Shown: in pieces, positions 1 through 8,128 of the stretch
How the letters are laid out: the number at the start of each line of letters is the position of its first letter
How positions within the stretch are numbered: position 1 is the stretch's first letter
NCBI GenBank assembly: GCA_023150835.1
Contig: JAKLKB010000017.1
Span: 1 to 64,000 of the forward strand
Source: Myxococcota bacterium
GTDB taxonomy: Bacteria; Myxococcota_C; UBA6777
Reading direction: 5' to 3'
DNA: 64,000 nucleotides
Made by a program: the position numbers and the translations under genes
Notes under the pieces: model-generated
The model's database searches: none
What the model was told of the DNA's origin: nothing
What the model saw: only the letters and a program-made list of their open reading frames with translations

Positions 1-92
1 AAGGCTATACCCGATCCCATTCCGAACTCGGTCGTCAAGCTTTTCAGCGCCGATGATACTGCCTCCGGTGGGAAAGTAGGTCGTCGCCAGGA
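1..92 (+). rRNA. rrf: 5S ribosomal RNA, 3' part (5' end outside window)
   Basis: The first bases contain the conserved 5S rRNA core (CCCATTCCGAACTCGG), followed by the GCCTCCGGTGGGAAAGTAGG and GTCGTCGCCAGG segments that form helices IV/V and the 3' strand of helix I. The 5' strand of helix I lies upstream of the window, so the gene is partial. A strong intrinsic terminator follows within 10 bases, as expected for the last gene of an rRNA operon read on the plus strand. The exact 3' end (90-94) is an estimate. Confidence 0.93.
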
Positions 93-101
93 TTCCTCTT
101 C

Positions 102-140
102 AGCCCGATAACAAATCACTTTGTTATCGGGCTTTTTTTT
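102..140 (+). terminator. Rho-independent terminator of the rRNA operon
   Basis: A perfect 14-bp stem (AGCCCGATAACAAA paired with TTTGTTATCGGGCT) around a TCAC loop is followed by a run of eight T. It sits directly after the 5S rRNA. Confidence 0.95.
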
Positions 141-229
141 ATTTCCGCGCTTGACTTCTTTTTCCTTTTTGCTGTATTGTGCCTTCGCTTTTTCTTCCCT
201 AAGAAACCCCCTGCCTTGGAAGGTTCGGT

Positions 230-622
230 ATGCAGCTATCGAATGCGATGCGTGCGGCGATGTTCTCAACCGTCCTGATGAACGCCGTCGGGTCTTACGC
301 TCTTTCTCCGATGGGAGCGTCTCTTCGTGATCTCGGTGGGCTTCCGAAAACAGAGCATCCTTTTTTCCTTGTGACGCTCTCGCTGTTTGTTTTGATTTTT
401 GGGGCGGCCTATTGTTGGGTGGGATGGAGTGGGCGGGTGGATCGCCAGTTTCTTTGTGTCGCGGCGGTCGGGAAACTTTGCTTTTTTGGCTCGATCACAT
501 TTTACGCTTTGTTGGGGCATTTACCGATCAAGGCGGTCCTCTCGGGGGGAGGCGATCTTTTTTTTGGAAGCCTCTTTTTGTTTTGGCTCTACCGCGATCA
601 CGCAGCCAAGGATATCTCTTAA
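230..622 (+). CDS. Small four-helix membrane protein, unknown function
   Basis: The product is 130 aa. Hydrophobicity suggests four membrane helices, roughly residues 8-27, 45-68, 76-98 and 103-122, with short loops. It has no signal peptide and no motif I recognise. The ATG at 230 is preceded by a GGAAGG-like ribosome site about 5 bases upstream. It is the first gene after the rRNA terminator. It lies 31 bp upstream of another membrane protein on the same strand, so the two may be co-transcribed. The size and four-helix layout resemble small DoxX- or DUF4345-like membrane proteins, but no signature residue supports a family call. Confidence 0.75.
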   Translation: MQLSNAMRAAMFSTVLMNAVGSYALSPMGASLRDLGGLPKTEHPFFLVTLSLFVLIFGAAYCWVGWSGRVDRQFLCVAAVGKLCFFGSITFYALLGHLPIKAVLSGGGDLFFGSLFLFWLYRDHAAKDIS

Positions 623-653
623 GCAAACAAAACATAGACGCTGAGGAAGAACG

Positions 654-1478
654 ATGAACGAACTAAAAACGCCTGAACCACCGCCACAAACATCGACCGA
701 CACCACAACTACCACGGCAATCTCCGCCATACAGGCCCCAACCCACGCAGAAACTGCCGCTGTTAGCCCGAGTGTTGTCGCCTCCGTTCCTGTGAGTGCG
801 ACCACTTCAGCATCAACGCTGGAGATGAACAAACGCATCAGCTATGTGCAGCAAACGCTCACGTACACGCAGCAATGGATTCTTTTGGCCGATACCAAGG
901 GTGGCTTGTTGTTAACGGTCAGTGGTGTGATCGTTGGTTTTATGATCGGGAAGTTTGGCGAGTTCTCAAAAGTCTGGTCAACCAGCAGCGTCTGGTATAT
1001 CGGGCTGTTGTTGTTGCTGTTCGCGGGATACGCTTATTGGCAGGTTCGCTCTTTTGTCTACACGATGTGGACCATCCTTCCCCGACCGATGGGCCTTGCA
1101 CGCGATTATCTCAACAAGACCCGCCATGTGTTCAATTACAGCTTGACGCTCAATTTCCCAAAGATCGAAGACACCGCACTTCTCAAGAACGAATACGCCG
1201 CCCTGACCGAGCAAGATCTTTTTGAAGAATACGTCACACAGCTTCATATCGATTCGATGGTGTGTTCCGAAAAATACAAATGCTTTATGGAAGGGTTTCA
1301 GTCGCTAAAGGTCGCCTTGATCTTCGGTGGATTGGCCTTTTTGGGAAGCATCCCTGCTATCCAACTCGCCGGAACCAAGACCGTCTACAAACAAGCTCTC
1401 AAACAAGAACACAAAGAGCGCGTCCTCAAACAGATCATCCCCTACAAACCCAAAGCAACAACCCAACCTAAACCATAG
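654..1478 (+). CDS. Membrane protein resembling Pycsar/DUF5706-type effectors
   Basis: The product is 274 aa. Residues 1-55 are a Thr/Ala/Pro-rich, probably disordered cytosolic tail. A helix carrying the segment ADTKGGLLLTVSGVIVG leads into membrane helix 1 (about 80-105). A second helix lies near 115-133 and a third near 222-243, with a Lys-rich C-terminus. The 'W..LADTK...LL...G' pattern just before the first helix is what I associate with the DUF5706/Pycsar membrane effector family, where the membrane protein is gated by a cyclic pyrimidine nucleotide. No cyclase gene is visible nearby, so an immune role is inference only. It starts 31 bp after the previous gene and its 3' end overlaps the convergent next gene by 11 bp. 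Confidence 0.7.
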   Translation: MNELKTPEPPPQTSTDTTTTTAISAIQAPTHAETAAVSPSVVASVPVSATTSASTLEMNKRISYVQQTLTYTQQWILLADTKGGLLLTVSGVIVGFMIGKFGEFSKVWSTSSVWYIGLLLLLFAGYAYWQVRSFVYTMWTILPRPMGLARDYLNKTRHVFNYSLTLNFPKIEDTALLKNEYAALTEQDLFEEYVTQLHIDSMVCSEKYKCFMEGFQSLKVALIFGGLAFLGSIPAIQLAGTKTVYKQALKQEHKERVLKQIIPYKPKATTQPKP

Positions 1479-2415
1479 GCATGATCGCACGCACACCAAG
1501 CTGTGGCGTGTTTTCGAGACCCCCAAAAGAAGCGTTATAACGCAAGCTGATCTCGGCATATTGTCCTTGGGGTTGCCGCAACAACGTTTCCACGTAGTCG
1601 GATGATGTGAAAAAGGTCGTGACAAGAGCAGGACAATCCGCCTGTGCCTCGATCGAATAGATCAACAATTGCACGTTCTCTGATGAAGTCACAGGGTACA
1701 CCAGATCCGTATAAATGCGGATCTGGCGGGGGCGAGAGCCACGCGGAGGAATGAACGAAAGAGCTTCTGTAATGCGCCATCTTTGAAGGGCCGCAAACGG
1801 GCAACGTGTCAGCGCAGGTGACAGGTGCTTGCGAAGCCGTCGAAGGATTCTTCGTTGGGCTGCTTGGGGAGAAAAGACGATAGAGCCTAGAAAATAGGTG
1901 AGATTGAGCAGCAAAGAACCCTCTTGTGGGAGCGGAGAAAACGTGTCGTCAGGCAAACCAAAACGCGCCCCCATCTCCTCGTGTAACCAACGATCGCGCT
2001 TGTAGCCAAAAGGCGTTTCAACCAAACTAAACAAATACCCATAAGTATGCAAAAGCCCCGCATGAAGGACTGTCCCACACATCTCTGTCCCTGCCATCCG
2101 ACCTATCGCATCCAAGATCGCAGGTTCGACGATCTGTTGCTTTGTATGCTCATCCCAATTCCGGCTTTTCCCCCACAATGCCAGCGGCGCAGGAAACTTT
2201 TTGAGCGCACAGAGATGTTCGCTCATCTGAGGAAAAGCACACTTCAAGATATCCAACCCATCTCCGCCTGTTTGCGCGATCTGACAAAGCTGGTGGGCCG
2301 TGTGGGATAGCTGTTGTTCCCATCGCTGCGGCGCTTCCGTGTCCCATGCTCCTTCCAATGCAAAGTGTTGAGCAGAGGTCTGTGCAGCTTCGGGAGAGTG
2401 GCTTGGGTGATTCAT
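1468..2415 (-). CDS. Hypothetical protein, 315 aa, unrecognised
   Basis: I do not recognise this protein. The ATG at 2415 has a GGAGATATCG ribosome site. It looks soluble, with no signal peptide or membrane helix. The N-terminal half is mainly alpha-helical (residues 28-110). A middle region reads MAGTEMCGTVLHAGLLHTYG, followed by YKRDRWLHEEMGARFGLPDD, so it has a His/Asp/Glu-rich helical core. The C-terminal third (about 215-315) is richer in predicted strands and has a Pro/Arg-rich stretch. Its 3' end overlaps the convergent membrane-protein gene by 11 bp. It lies 53 bp downstream of a PDZ-domain protein on the same strand, which may be co-transcribed with it. Confidence 0.7.
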   Translation of the reverse strand: MNHPSHSPEAAQTSAQHFALEGAWDTEAPQRWEQQLSHTAHQLCQIAQTGGDGLDILKCAFPQMSEHLCALKKFPAPLALWGKSRNWDEHTKQQIVEPAILDAIGRMAGTEMCGTVLHAGLLHTYGYLFSLVETPFGYKRDRWLHEEMGARFGLPDDTFSPLPQEGSLLLNLTYFLGSIVFSPQAAQRRILRRLRKHLSPALTRCPFAALQRWRITEALSFIPPRGSRPRQIRIYTDLVYPVTSSENVQLLIYSIEAQADCPALVTTFFTSSDYVETLLRQPQGQYAEISLRYNASFGGLENTPQLGVRAIMPMV

Positions 2416-2468
2416 CGATATCTCCGATACGGCGGGTACAAGGGCAGAATAAAGTGAGTCGTTCTTAC

Positions 2469-3146
2469 CTAAGGGGAATCTCGCAAAGAAAGATCCATCA
2501 TGTAAGTATGTCCATTGCGGAGATAGCGAAGGTTGAGGTTGCGATATCGCTTGGCGGCGTGGAGATAGTGTTCACGTGCATGCCCCGGCGAATAGACGGG
2601 CTTTCCAGAAACTTCCAACAGGATATCCCCTTCGCGTAAGCCCAGATTGTGGAGAAAAGAGCCTTGATCGAGGTTTGTGACCTGCATCCCCGCCGGGCGG
2701 CCAAAACGCAGATTCGGCGCATAACGCGCACCGCTTTCCTCCAACGGACGCTCGGCCCATTCCTTGAGCGCGGAGCGTTGAAGTGCGCCCACGCGAAATG
2801 CCTCGCGGCTTGGCGGAGGCGGTATCTTCGGAACTTTTTGTTCTTGCATCCGCCGCAGCGCCTCTTCTTCGTGCTGGCGCATCTTGGCCTCCCACTCAAG
2901 GCTCTTTTGCCGAGAGGCCCCTCGATGCGGTGGTGGCTGCGGAAAAAGTTTGCTCAAATCGCGTGTTTCTTTGCGTGGTTCGGGAAACTGCGCAATACGA
3001 ACTTCTGGTGAAAGCGATACTTGCTGTTGGAGCTGCCCAAGCATCCGGCCAAACCACCAAGATACCGCGACGATCACCACCACCAAGACCAGCGGGACAG
3101 CCCACCAACCGATCGAACGAGATGTTGAAGGGATCTTTTGAGACAT
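2469..3146 (-). CDS. Membrane-anchored PDZ-domain protein
   Basis: The product is 225 aa. A short cytosolic N-terminus is followed by one membrane helix (about residues 13-33) and a Pro/Arg/Glu-rich linker with a charged predicted coiled coil (about 80-105). A C-terminal PDZ-like domain (about 145-220) carries the carboxylate-loop-like segment and GLREGDILLEVSGKPV. This layout resembles GspC-like or other periplasmic scaffold proteins, in which the PDZ domain binds a partner outside the inner membrane. No other secretion gene is nearby, so I make no pathway claim. The gene is followed on the same strand by the 315-aa hypothetical protein. A dispersed repeat element lies about 50 bp upstream. 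Confidence 0.8.
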   Translation of the reverse strand: MSQKIPSTSRSIGWWAVPLVLVVVIVAVSWWFGRMLGQLQQQVSLSPEVRIAQFPEPRKETRDLSKLFPQPPPHRGASRQKSLEWEAKMRQHEEEALRRMQEQKVPKIPPPPSREAFRVGALQRSALKEWAERPLEESGARYAPNLRFGRPAGMQVTNLDQGSFLHNLGLREGDILLEVSGKPVYSPGHAREHYLHAAKRYRNLNLRYLRNGHTYMMDLSLRDSP

Positions 3147-3198
3147 CCATCGGCTCCAAATATTTGTAAGATCTTAGGACTTGCGCGAGCGGTTTGTT

Positions 3199-3321
3199 TT
3201 TGTGGGGCTTCACCCCACACCCCACAAGGGACTGTCGCCCCTTGACCCCGTGTCGGCGAAGAGAGCATCGTTTTTCACACCAACGACTCTTTCGCTTGAA
3301 CGTCCGCGAACACGGGTTTTT
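3199..3321 (+). repeat. Dispersed intergenic hairpin element, copy A
   Basis: This is a plus-oriented copy of an element of about 125 bp that recurs in the window. In order it has a GTGGGG...CCCCAC hairpin, a CAAGGG...CCCTTG hairpin leading into TTGACCCC, a TTTTTCACACCAACGAC segment, and the end motif GCTTGAACGTCCGCGAACACGGG. Other copies lie at 11437, 13271 (fragment), 17041, 25001, 40378, 41874, 42499, 48645 (partial) and 54421. Confidence 0.85.
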
Positions 3322-3455
3322 TGTCAATCGCGCCACTTCTTTCTGTAGACATCAAGGCATCGAAACGGTCGTACCGTCGTTCTCACACAAGAGTCTGGAC
3401 GAGCGAGGGGAATTTATCGTGTGCTGCGCAAGATGCAAGAGCAGATGGGATCGCG

Positions 3456-3508
3456 GACGGGTGGGCGAGGAAGTTATTTTATCGAGGACGGGTGGGCGAG
3501 GAAGTTAT
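3456..3508. repeat. 31-bp direct repeat, two copies
   Basis: A 22-base block (GACGGGTGGGCGAGGAAGTT plus AT) occurs at 3456 and again at 3487. It lies in the 690-bp gene-free stretch 3147-3839, which otherwise holds dispersed element copy A and the 44-bp repeats. I see no credible gene in that stretch. Confidence 0.85.
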
Positions 3509-3589
3509 GAGAGGGCAACGCTGCTGTACATGGTAAAAATGCCGTAGATAGGGGATGATCGTGGCAAGATACGCGAGGGGAGGATATTG

Positions 3590-3842
3590 TGGTGTATGCG
3601 AAGTTGATCTTGCCGAAGACAAGGGGAGGTTGGTGGTGTATGCGAAGTTGATCTTGTCGAAGACAAGGGGAGGTTGGTGGTGTATGCGAAGTTGATCTTG
3701 CCGAAGACGAGGGGAGGTTGGTGATGTATGCGAAGTTGATCTTGCCGTAGATTAGGGGAGATTGGTGGTGTATGCGAAGTTGATCTTGCCGTAGATTAGG
3801 GGAGGTTGGTGGTGTATGCGAAGTTGATCTTGCCGTAGATTA
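3590..3842. repeat. 44-bp tandem repeat, six units, running into a stop codon
   Basis: The motif TATGCGAAGTTGATCTTG recurs at 3595, 3639, 3683, 3727, 3771 and 3815, an exact 44-bp period. Units near the gene read TTGCCGTAGATTA and distal ones TTGCCGAAGACAAG, so the array is drifting. The last unit includes the stop codon of the minus-strand gene that ends at 3840. An extra diverged unit may begin near 3540. Confidence 0.92.
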
Positions 3843-5249
3843 AGGGATGGTCACAAGGCAGCGGGTGAGCGGGTTCACGATATCTTTTTGTACATAGAGA
3901 TAGTATTTTTTGCCCGATTCAAGGGGCTTTGGCTTTCCTTCGGCAGGGAAGCGTTGCGCGACTCCTTCGGGCACCACACCGTAGGTCACACTTCCCGATT
4001 CAAGGGGCTTTCCTTGCTTCCAATCGACATCAATGCGCCAAAGTGTTCCTTTCGGTGTATCGAGATTTGGCGGAACCCCGGGAGAAGATGCGGTGGCCTC
4101 CATCACATGGATATAACGCGCCGCACCGCCAATCCAATAAAGCTTTCCATCCGCAGCGATGCGTTGATCAGGCGTGCAGTCGGTCGGAACATAGAATCTT
4201 TGTGTATCTAACGGACCCGCGCCGTACTTTTCATCCTTGAAGTCTTCGCGTTTTTTTCCGCGATAAGCCAGTTCTGCTTCAAAAAAGCGACGCATCCGAG
4301 CATCATCTGTCGTTGGAAACGCCGTATGGTTGGTGTTTTCAGGAGTCGCCCGCGTGAAACCATTGTTCTTTTCCGCTGGAAATGCCCCAAATCCCACCGT
4401 GTCGATCCACCCCGCACCCATCGCCAAACCTCGCGGGCCAAAGCTATTGATCCAGTTCGGACCCGACTCAAGATACCAATTGGACGGACCTTGCGGGGCG
4501 TTGGTGGTATGACAACACACACACGCTGCGGCGCGGATCTGCGACTTGACCCATTCGTTTTCCTTGACATACGCGGGATCTTTGAGCCGCGCATCCTCGT
4601 CCTTGGCTGTGCTGTTTGGAGGAACCGGATAATACGGACGTTGCGTGCGTACCATATCACAGCTACCATAATCCTCGAATTTTCGGCCTTCTTCTGTTGC
4701 CCCTGAGATCGCAGACCATGTACAAACTTGACCGTTGGGGCCTTTGCCGGGCGGTTCTCCTGCCTTCGGTGCTTTGCAGACATACTCTGGTTGTTGGAAG
4801 ATCGGCAAGGTTCCTGTCGGCCCCGTCGTCTTTCCGCCACAGACGGACGTGGGAACGAAGCTTCCGCCTCCAAAAAATTCACATCCCCGTTGTACCGAGC
4901 CACAACGCGAGCCGTCTTTGCCGGGTAGCTCGACACGGGCGTATTTGTCTTTTTCTTTGTCCACGATAAAGATGCAGTCGCCATAACGCTCACTGTCCGC
5001 TATCCCGCACTTCTTGTCGATCACGATGGCGCTGTTGTTGTTCTTGCAGTCGTTCGTTGCCTCGGTCGAAGTCCACCCGCCAAGGTATTCTTTGCACTCT
5101 TGCATCCCGCTAAAGGCGTTCTTGTAGATGCAATGCCCCACCACCTTTTCTGGCAACGGTGGGATCGGAAAACCACCACCACAGCCATACGGCCACAACA
5201 ACAACCCCCCCAAACCGACCACCCACAACCGCATCCATCCTTTACGCAT
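3840..5249 (-). CDS. Lipoprotein with a single CxxCH motif, paralogue 1
   Basis: The product is 469 aa. The start at 5249 is chosen because AAGGAG lies 7 bases upstream and it begins a lipoprotein signal (MRKGWMRLWVVGLGGLLLWP, lipobox Cys at about residue 24). An upstream in-frame start would add 42 non-signal residues. The mature protein has many paired Cys (HCIYKNAF, ECKEYLGGW, CDMVRTQRP). Near residue 240 it carries CVCCH, a canonical CxxCH haem-attachment pattern, followed by TTNAP. If used, the protein is a periplasmic or outer-membrane mono-haem lipoprotein. No haem axial partner or cytochrome fold could be assigned. It is about 60% or more similar to the next gene. Tandem 44-bp repeats run into its stop codon. 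Confidence 0.82.
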   Translation of the reverse strand: MRKGWMRLWVVGLGGLLLWPYGCGGGFPIPPLPEKVVGHCIYKNAFSGMQECKEYLGGWTSTEATNDCKNNNSAIVIDKKCGIADSERYGDCIFIVDKEKDKYARVELPGKDGSRCGSVQRGCEFFGGGSFVPTSVCGGKTTGPTGTLPIFQQPEYVCKAPKAGEPPGKGPNGQVCTWSAISGATEEGRKFEDYGSCDMVRTQRPYYPVPPNSTAKDEDARLKDPAYVKENEWVKSQIRAAACVCCHTTNAPQGPSNWYLESGPNWINSFGPRGLAMGAGWIDTVGFGAFPAEKNNGFTRATPENTNHTAFPTTDDARMRRFFEAELAYRGKKREDFKDEKYGAGPLDTQRFYVPTDCTPDQRIAADGKLYWIGGAARYIHVMEATASSPGVPPNLDTPKGTLWRIDVDWKQGKPLESGSVTYGVVPEGVAQRFPAEGKPKPLESGKKYYLYVQKDIVNPLTRCLVTIP

Positions 5250-5398
5250 CGTCTTGCTCCTTGCTTCGCGCCTTCTGCTCTCCCCACGATCGAAGGGATG
5301 CAGCGTTTTTATACATTTCTGTATAAAAGAACTGGCCCTTCTGATGAAGCAGCTTTGTTTTGGTTTCTTTTTCAAGAAAATATTTTTATATTCTGATG

Positions 5399-5520
5399 TG
5401 TATAGAATTTGAGCGATGGACAGGGCGTGGATGAGGGGGCTTTGAACAGGCAGCGTATCTGTATAGGATTTGCGCGGCTGAGAGGGCGTATGTTAGGGGG
5501 CTTTGAGCAGGCAGCGTGTG
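5399..5520. repeat. 61-bp tandem duplication covering the 3' end of a gene
   Basis: Two units start at 5399 (TGTATAGAATTTGAGCG) and 5460 (TGTATAGGATTTGCGCG). Both contain a GGGGGCTTTGARCAGGCAGCG block. In the second unit this block encodes the last codons and stop region of the gene ending at 5493, so the first unit is a copy of that gene's 3' end left downstream of its stop. Confidence 0.85.
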
Positions 5521-6899
5521 AGGGGAAAGGCGATGTCTTTGAGGACGTAGAGATAGTACGTTTTGCCCGAAACAAGGGGTTCGGGCTTGCCTTCTTTGGG
5601 GAAGGTTTGCTTGAGTCCTTCGGGTAGAACGCCGTATTTGATGCTACCCGAAGCGAAGGGAGTCCCGCTTTTCCAGTCCACATCGACGCGCCAGAGGGTG
5701 CCTTTGGGGATGTCGAGGTTGGGAGGCACGCCGGGAGAAGAAGCATCGCCTGCAAGCACGTAAAGATAGCGGGCAGGGCCGCCGATCCATGTGATCGTAC
5801 CGTCCGAGGCAATGGCTTGTTCAGGCGTGCAGCTTGTGGGAACGTAGGTCAACTGGATATCAAGAGGGGTGTAGCCGTCTTTTTGGCTGGCGAAGTCTTC
5901 GCGTTTTTTGCCGCGATGAGCGAGTTCTGCTTCAAAAAAGCGGCGCATCCGAGCATCATCTGTGGTTGGAAAGGCCGAGTGTCCGACGTTATCAGGAGTT
6001 GCGCGAGTGAAGCCATTGTTTTGATCGGGTGGATAGGCTCCAAAGCTCACGGTGTTGATCCAGCCCGCCCCCATCGCCAAACCAAGAGGGCCAAAGCTGT
6101 TGACCCAGTTCGGTTTGGATTCAAGAAACCAATTGGCCGGACCTTTGGGGGCGTTGGTGGTATGACAACAGACGCACGCTGCGGCGCGAAGCTGAGATTT
6201 GACCCATTCGTTTTCCTTCGCATACGCAGGATCGTTGAGTCGAGCATCGGCATCACTCGCGGTGCTGTTGGGCGGAACAGCGCGATAAGGTCGCTGCGTT
6301 CGGACTTTGTCGCAGTTTCCGTAATCCTCGAAGTTTCGGCCCTCTTCGGTCGCTCCAGAGATCGTAGACCACGTGCAGACTTGACCATTGGGGCCTTTGC
6401 CGGGTGCTTCTCCGGCCTTGGGCGCTTTGCATGTGTAGTCTGGTTGTTGGAAAACAGGGAGCGTCTCGTTGTTGTTTTCGACTTTTCCACCACACAACGG
6501 AGTTGGAACAAAGCTTCCCCCTCCGAAAAACTGGCACCCGCGGATCATTGAGGCGCACTTGTTGGGATCTTTGCCCGGGATCTCGACGCGGGTGTATTTG
6601 TTTTTGCCTTTGTCTACGATGAAGATGCAGTCTCCGTAGCGTTCGGCTTCGGGGATGCCGCACTTTTTGTCAAGGACGATCTCGCTTCCGTTGCTTTTGC
6701 AGTCGTTGGTGACTTCTGAAACCGTCCAGTCACCGAGGTATTCTTTGCATTCTTGGAATCCCGCAAAGGCGTTTTTGTAGATGCAGTGGCCCAAAAGCTT
6801 TTCGGGTAGCGGTGGGATCGGAAAGCCGTTGCAGCTACAGCCATGCACCATGGGAAAAGATAGCAAAAACATGAAAAAAGCGATTCGTGTACGTTTCAT
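5493..6899 (-). CDS. Lipoprotein with a single CxxCH motif, paralogue 2
   Basis: The product is 468 aa and has a lipoprotein signal (MKRTRIAFFMFLLSFPMVHG, lipobox Cys at residue 21). It matches paralogue 1 over its full length: GFPIPPLPEK, the HCIYKNAF motif, GQVCTWS.ISGATEEGR, and CVCCHTTNAP near residue 240, then AMGAGWI and RRFFEAELAHRGKKREDF. The N-terminal signal regions differ more than the mature parts. The tandem arrangement on one strand indicates local gene duplication. Regulation is not visible. The function is not known; CxxCH suggests covalent haem, but the extra adjacent Cys (CVCCH) could also serve a disulphide or metal site. Confidence 0.82.
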   Translation of the reverse strand: MKRTRIAFFMFLLSFPMVHGCSCNGFPIPPLPEKLLGHCIYKNAFAGFQECKEYLGDWTVSEVTNDCKSNGSEIVLDKKCGIPEAERYGDCIFIVDKGKNKYTRVEIPGKDPNKCASMIRGCQFFGGGSFVPTPLCGGKVENNNETLPVFQQPDYTCKAPKAGEAPGKGPNGQVCTWSTISGATEEGRNFEDYGNCDKVRTQRPYRAVPPNSTASDADARLNDPAYAKENEWVKSQLRAAACVCCHTTNAPKGPANWFLESKPNWVNSFGPLGLAMGAGWINTVSFGAYPPDQNNGFTRATPDNVGHSAFPTTDDARMRRFFEAELAHRGKKREDFASQKDGYTPLDIQLTYVPTSCTPEQAIASDGTITWIGGPARYLYVLAGDASSPGVPPNLDIPKGTLWRVDVDWKSGTPFASGSIKYGVLPEGLKQTFPKEGKPEPLVSGKTYYLYVLKDIAFPLTRCLLKAP

Positions 6900-7088
6900 C
6901 GAAGACCTCTCGGATTGGAGAATAGCAAAACAAGAACCCTAAGAGTGGTGATCCAAAAATGCCAATAGGAGACGTATTTTGAGCGTTTTTGAAAACACGA
7001 CGGAGCATTAGATGCGCAACAAAGTTTCCAGTTGCGTCAGGGATAAAAATCGTTCAAATGATGAAGAGTGAGCGTTGTGGGCGGCGTT

Positions 7089-7188
7089 GCCCAAAGGAGC
7101 GCAGCGAGTGCGGAAAGTCCCGTGTATCGGACTTTGTGAGGATGCCCCTTTTGCTCAAAGGAGCGCAGCGGGCGTAAAAAGTCCCGTG
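7089..7188. repeat. 36-bp direct repeat pair next to a stop codon
   Basis: Blocks at 7089-7124 and 7153-7188 share CAAAGGAGCGCAGCG and AAGTCCCGTG with few differences (64-bp period). The second ends two bases before the stop codon of the minus-strand lipoprotein gene at 7190. The 290-bp gap 6900-7189 holds nothing else I can support. Confidence 0.85.
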
Positions 7189-7189
7189 G

Positions 7190-7975
7190 TCAAGGGCAGG
7201 GGATGGGATCGCCGCGTTCGGCGATCTGAAAAAGCGTGTCTTTGTTGGTGTCTTTGAATTCGTAGACATCGGTACAGGCAAACCCCTTGCCTTTGAATTG
7301 CTCGTTGCCGCCGATGTGAACGAGCAAAAGGCTGTGATTGTTGCCTTCGAGGGTGACGTTGCCAAACACGACGACATCGGCAAGAACGCTGTTGTTGCCT
7401 TTGATCAACAAGTCGCCTTCGATCACCACGCGAACGATGCCGAAGTTGTTGCCTTCAAGGGTCAAGTTGCCTCGGATCGTCAGGCTGCGCGCTCGTCCGT
7501 TGTTTCCGTTGAATCGGACATCGCCGTCAAGGACGGTTTTTCCTGTGCCGTTTCCGTAGAGGACGTTGTTGTTGCCTTCGAGAGAGACGTTGCCTTCGAG
7601 AGGCTTTCCGTCTGTCGCGGGGCCAAAGGTCACAACGCGGTTGTTTCCGTTGACTTTGCCGAGGTTGGAACCGTCGGCTTGGAGGACGTCTTGTTCTTTG
7701 GTGGCGTCGGGATAACACAGGACAGCGACGACTTTGTCTTTGTTGCGCACGATATCGGTGGGTCCGCCGTTGGACCCATTGCAATAAGCATTGTTGGTGT
7801 TGCAATCAGGGTTGTTCGTACAGGCTTGTGTACCTGTGCCGATCACTTTTTCGCCATCTGTGCTGATCTCAACGACAGGATCGTTGAGATAGACGCCGGG
7901 GTTGTTGGGGACGCATCCTGCGAAGATCGCAAAGAGGCCGAGTGAGGAAATACCAAAAAAGAAACGCGCTTGCAT
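7190..7975 (-). CDS. Secreted lipoprotein with predicted beta-helix repeats
   Basis: The product is 261 aa from the ATG at 7975, which has AAAGGAGC upstream and starts a lipoprotein signal (MQARFFFGISSLGLFAIFAG, then Cys 21). The longer in-frame start adds a non-signal N-terminus and is rejected. Residues 40-90 are Asn/Gly/Cys-rich. From about residue 110 to 235 the protein is built from roughly 22-residue units of the form 'G-N-V/L-x-L-x-GNN...V-x-V-x-G-D/N', seen for example in GNVSLEGNNNVLYGNGTG and GNVTLEGNNHSLLLVHIGG. This spacing and the stacked Asn-Asn turns suggest a right-handed parallel beta-helix. The surface role is unknown. Confidence 0.85.
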   Translation of the reverse strand: MQARFFFGISSLGLFAIFAGCVPNNPGVYLNDPVVEISTDGEKVIGTGTQACTNNPDCNTNNAYCNGSNGGPTDIVRNKDKVVAVLCYPDATKEQDVLQADGSNLGKVNGNNRVVTFGPATDGKPLEGNVSLEGNNNVLYGNGTGKTVLDGDVRFNGNNGRARSLTIRGNLTLEGNNFGIVRVVIEGDLLIKGNNSVLADVVVFGNVTLEGNNHSLLLVHIGGNEQFKGKGFACTDVYEFKDTNKDTLFQIAERGDPIPCP

Positions 7976-8128
7976 ACCATAAGCTCCTTTGCAAAAAGGG
8001 TGAGGCGAAAGAACCCCGACCGATTTGTCGAAGAGAGGGAGGGGCGGCTTCAAAAGAACTTGGAATCGTGTTCGGAGTGGCTTGTTGGGTGTGGGATGGT
8101 TCGTGTCTGTGATCACGGATGCTGCGAG

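Noticed and set aside
7298-7945. 215-aa plus-strand ORF
   Set aside because: It is entirely antisense to the beta-helix lipoprotein, whose signal peptide and repeat pattern show the real coding strand.
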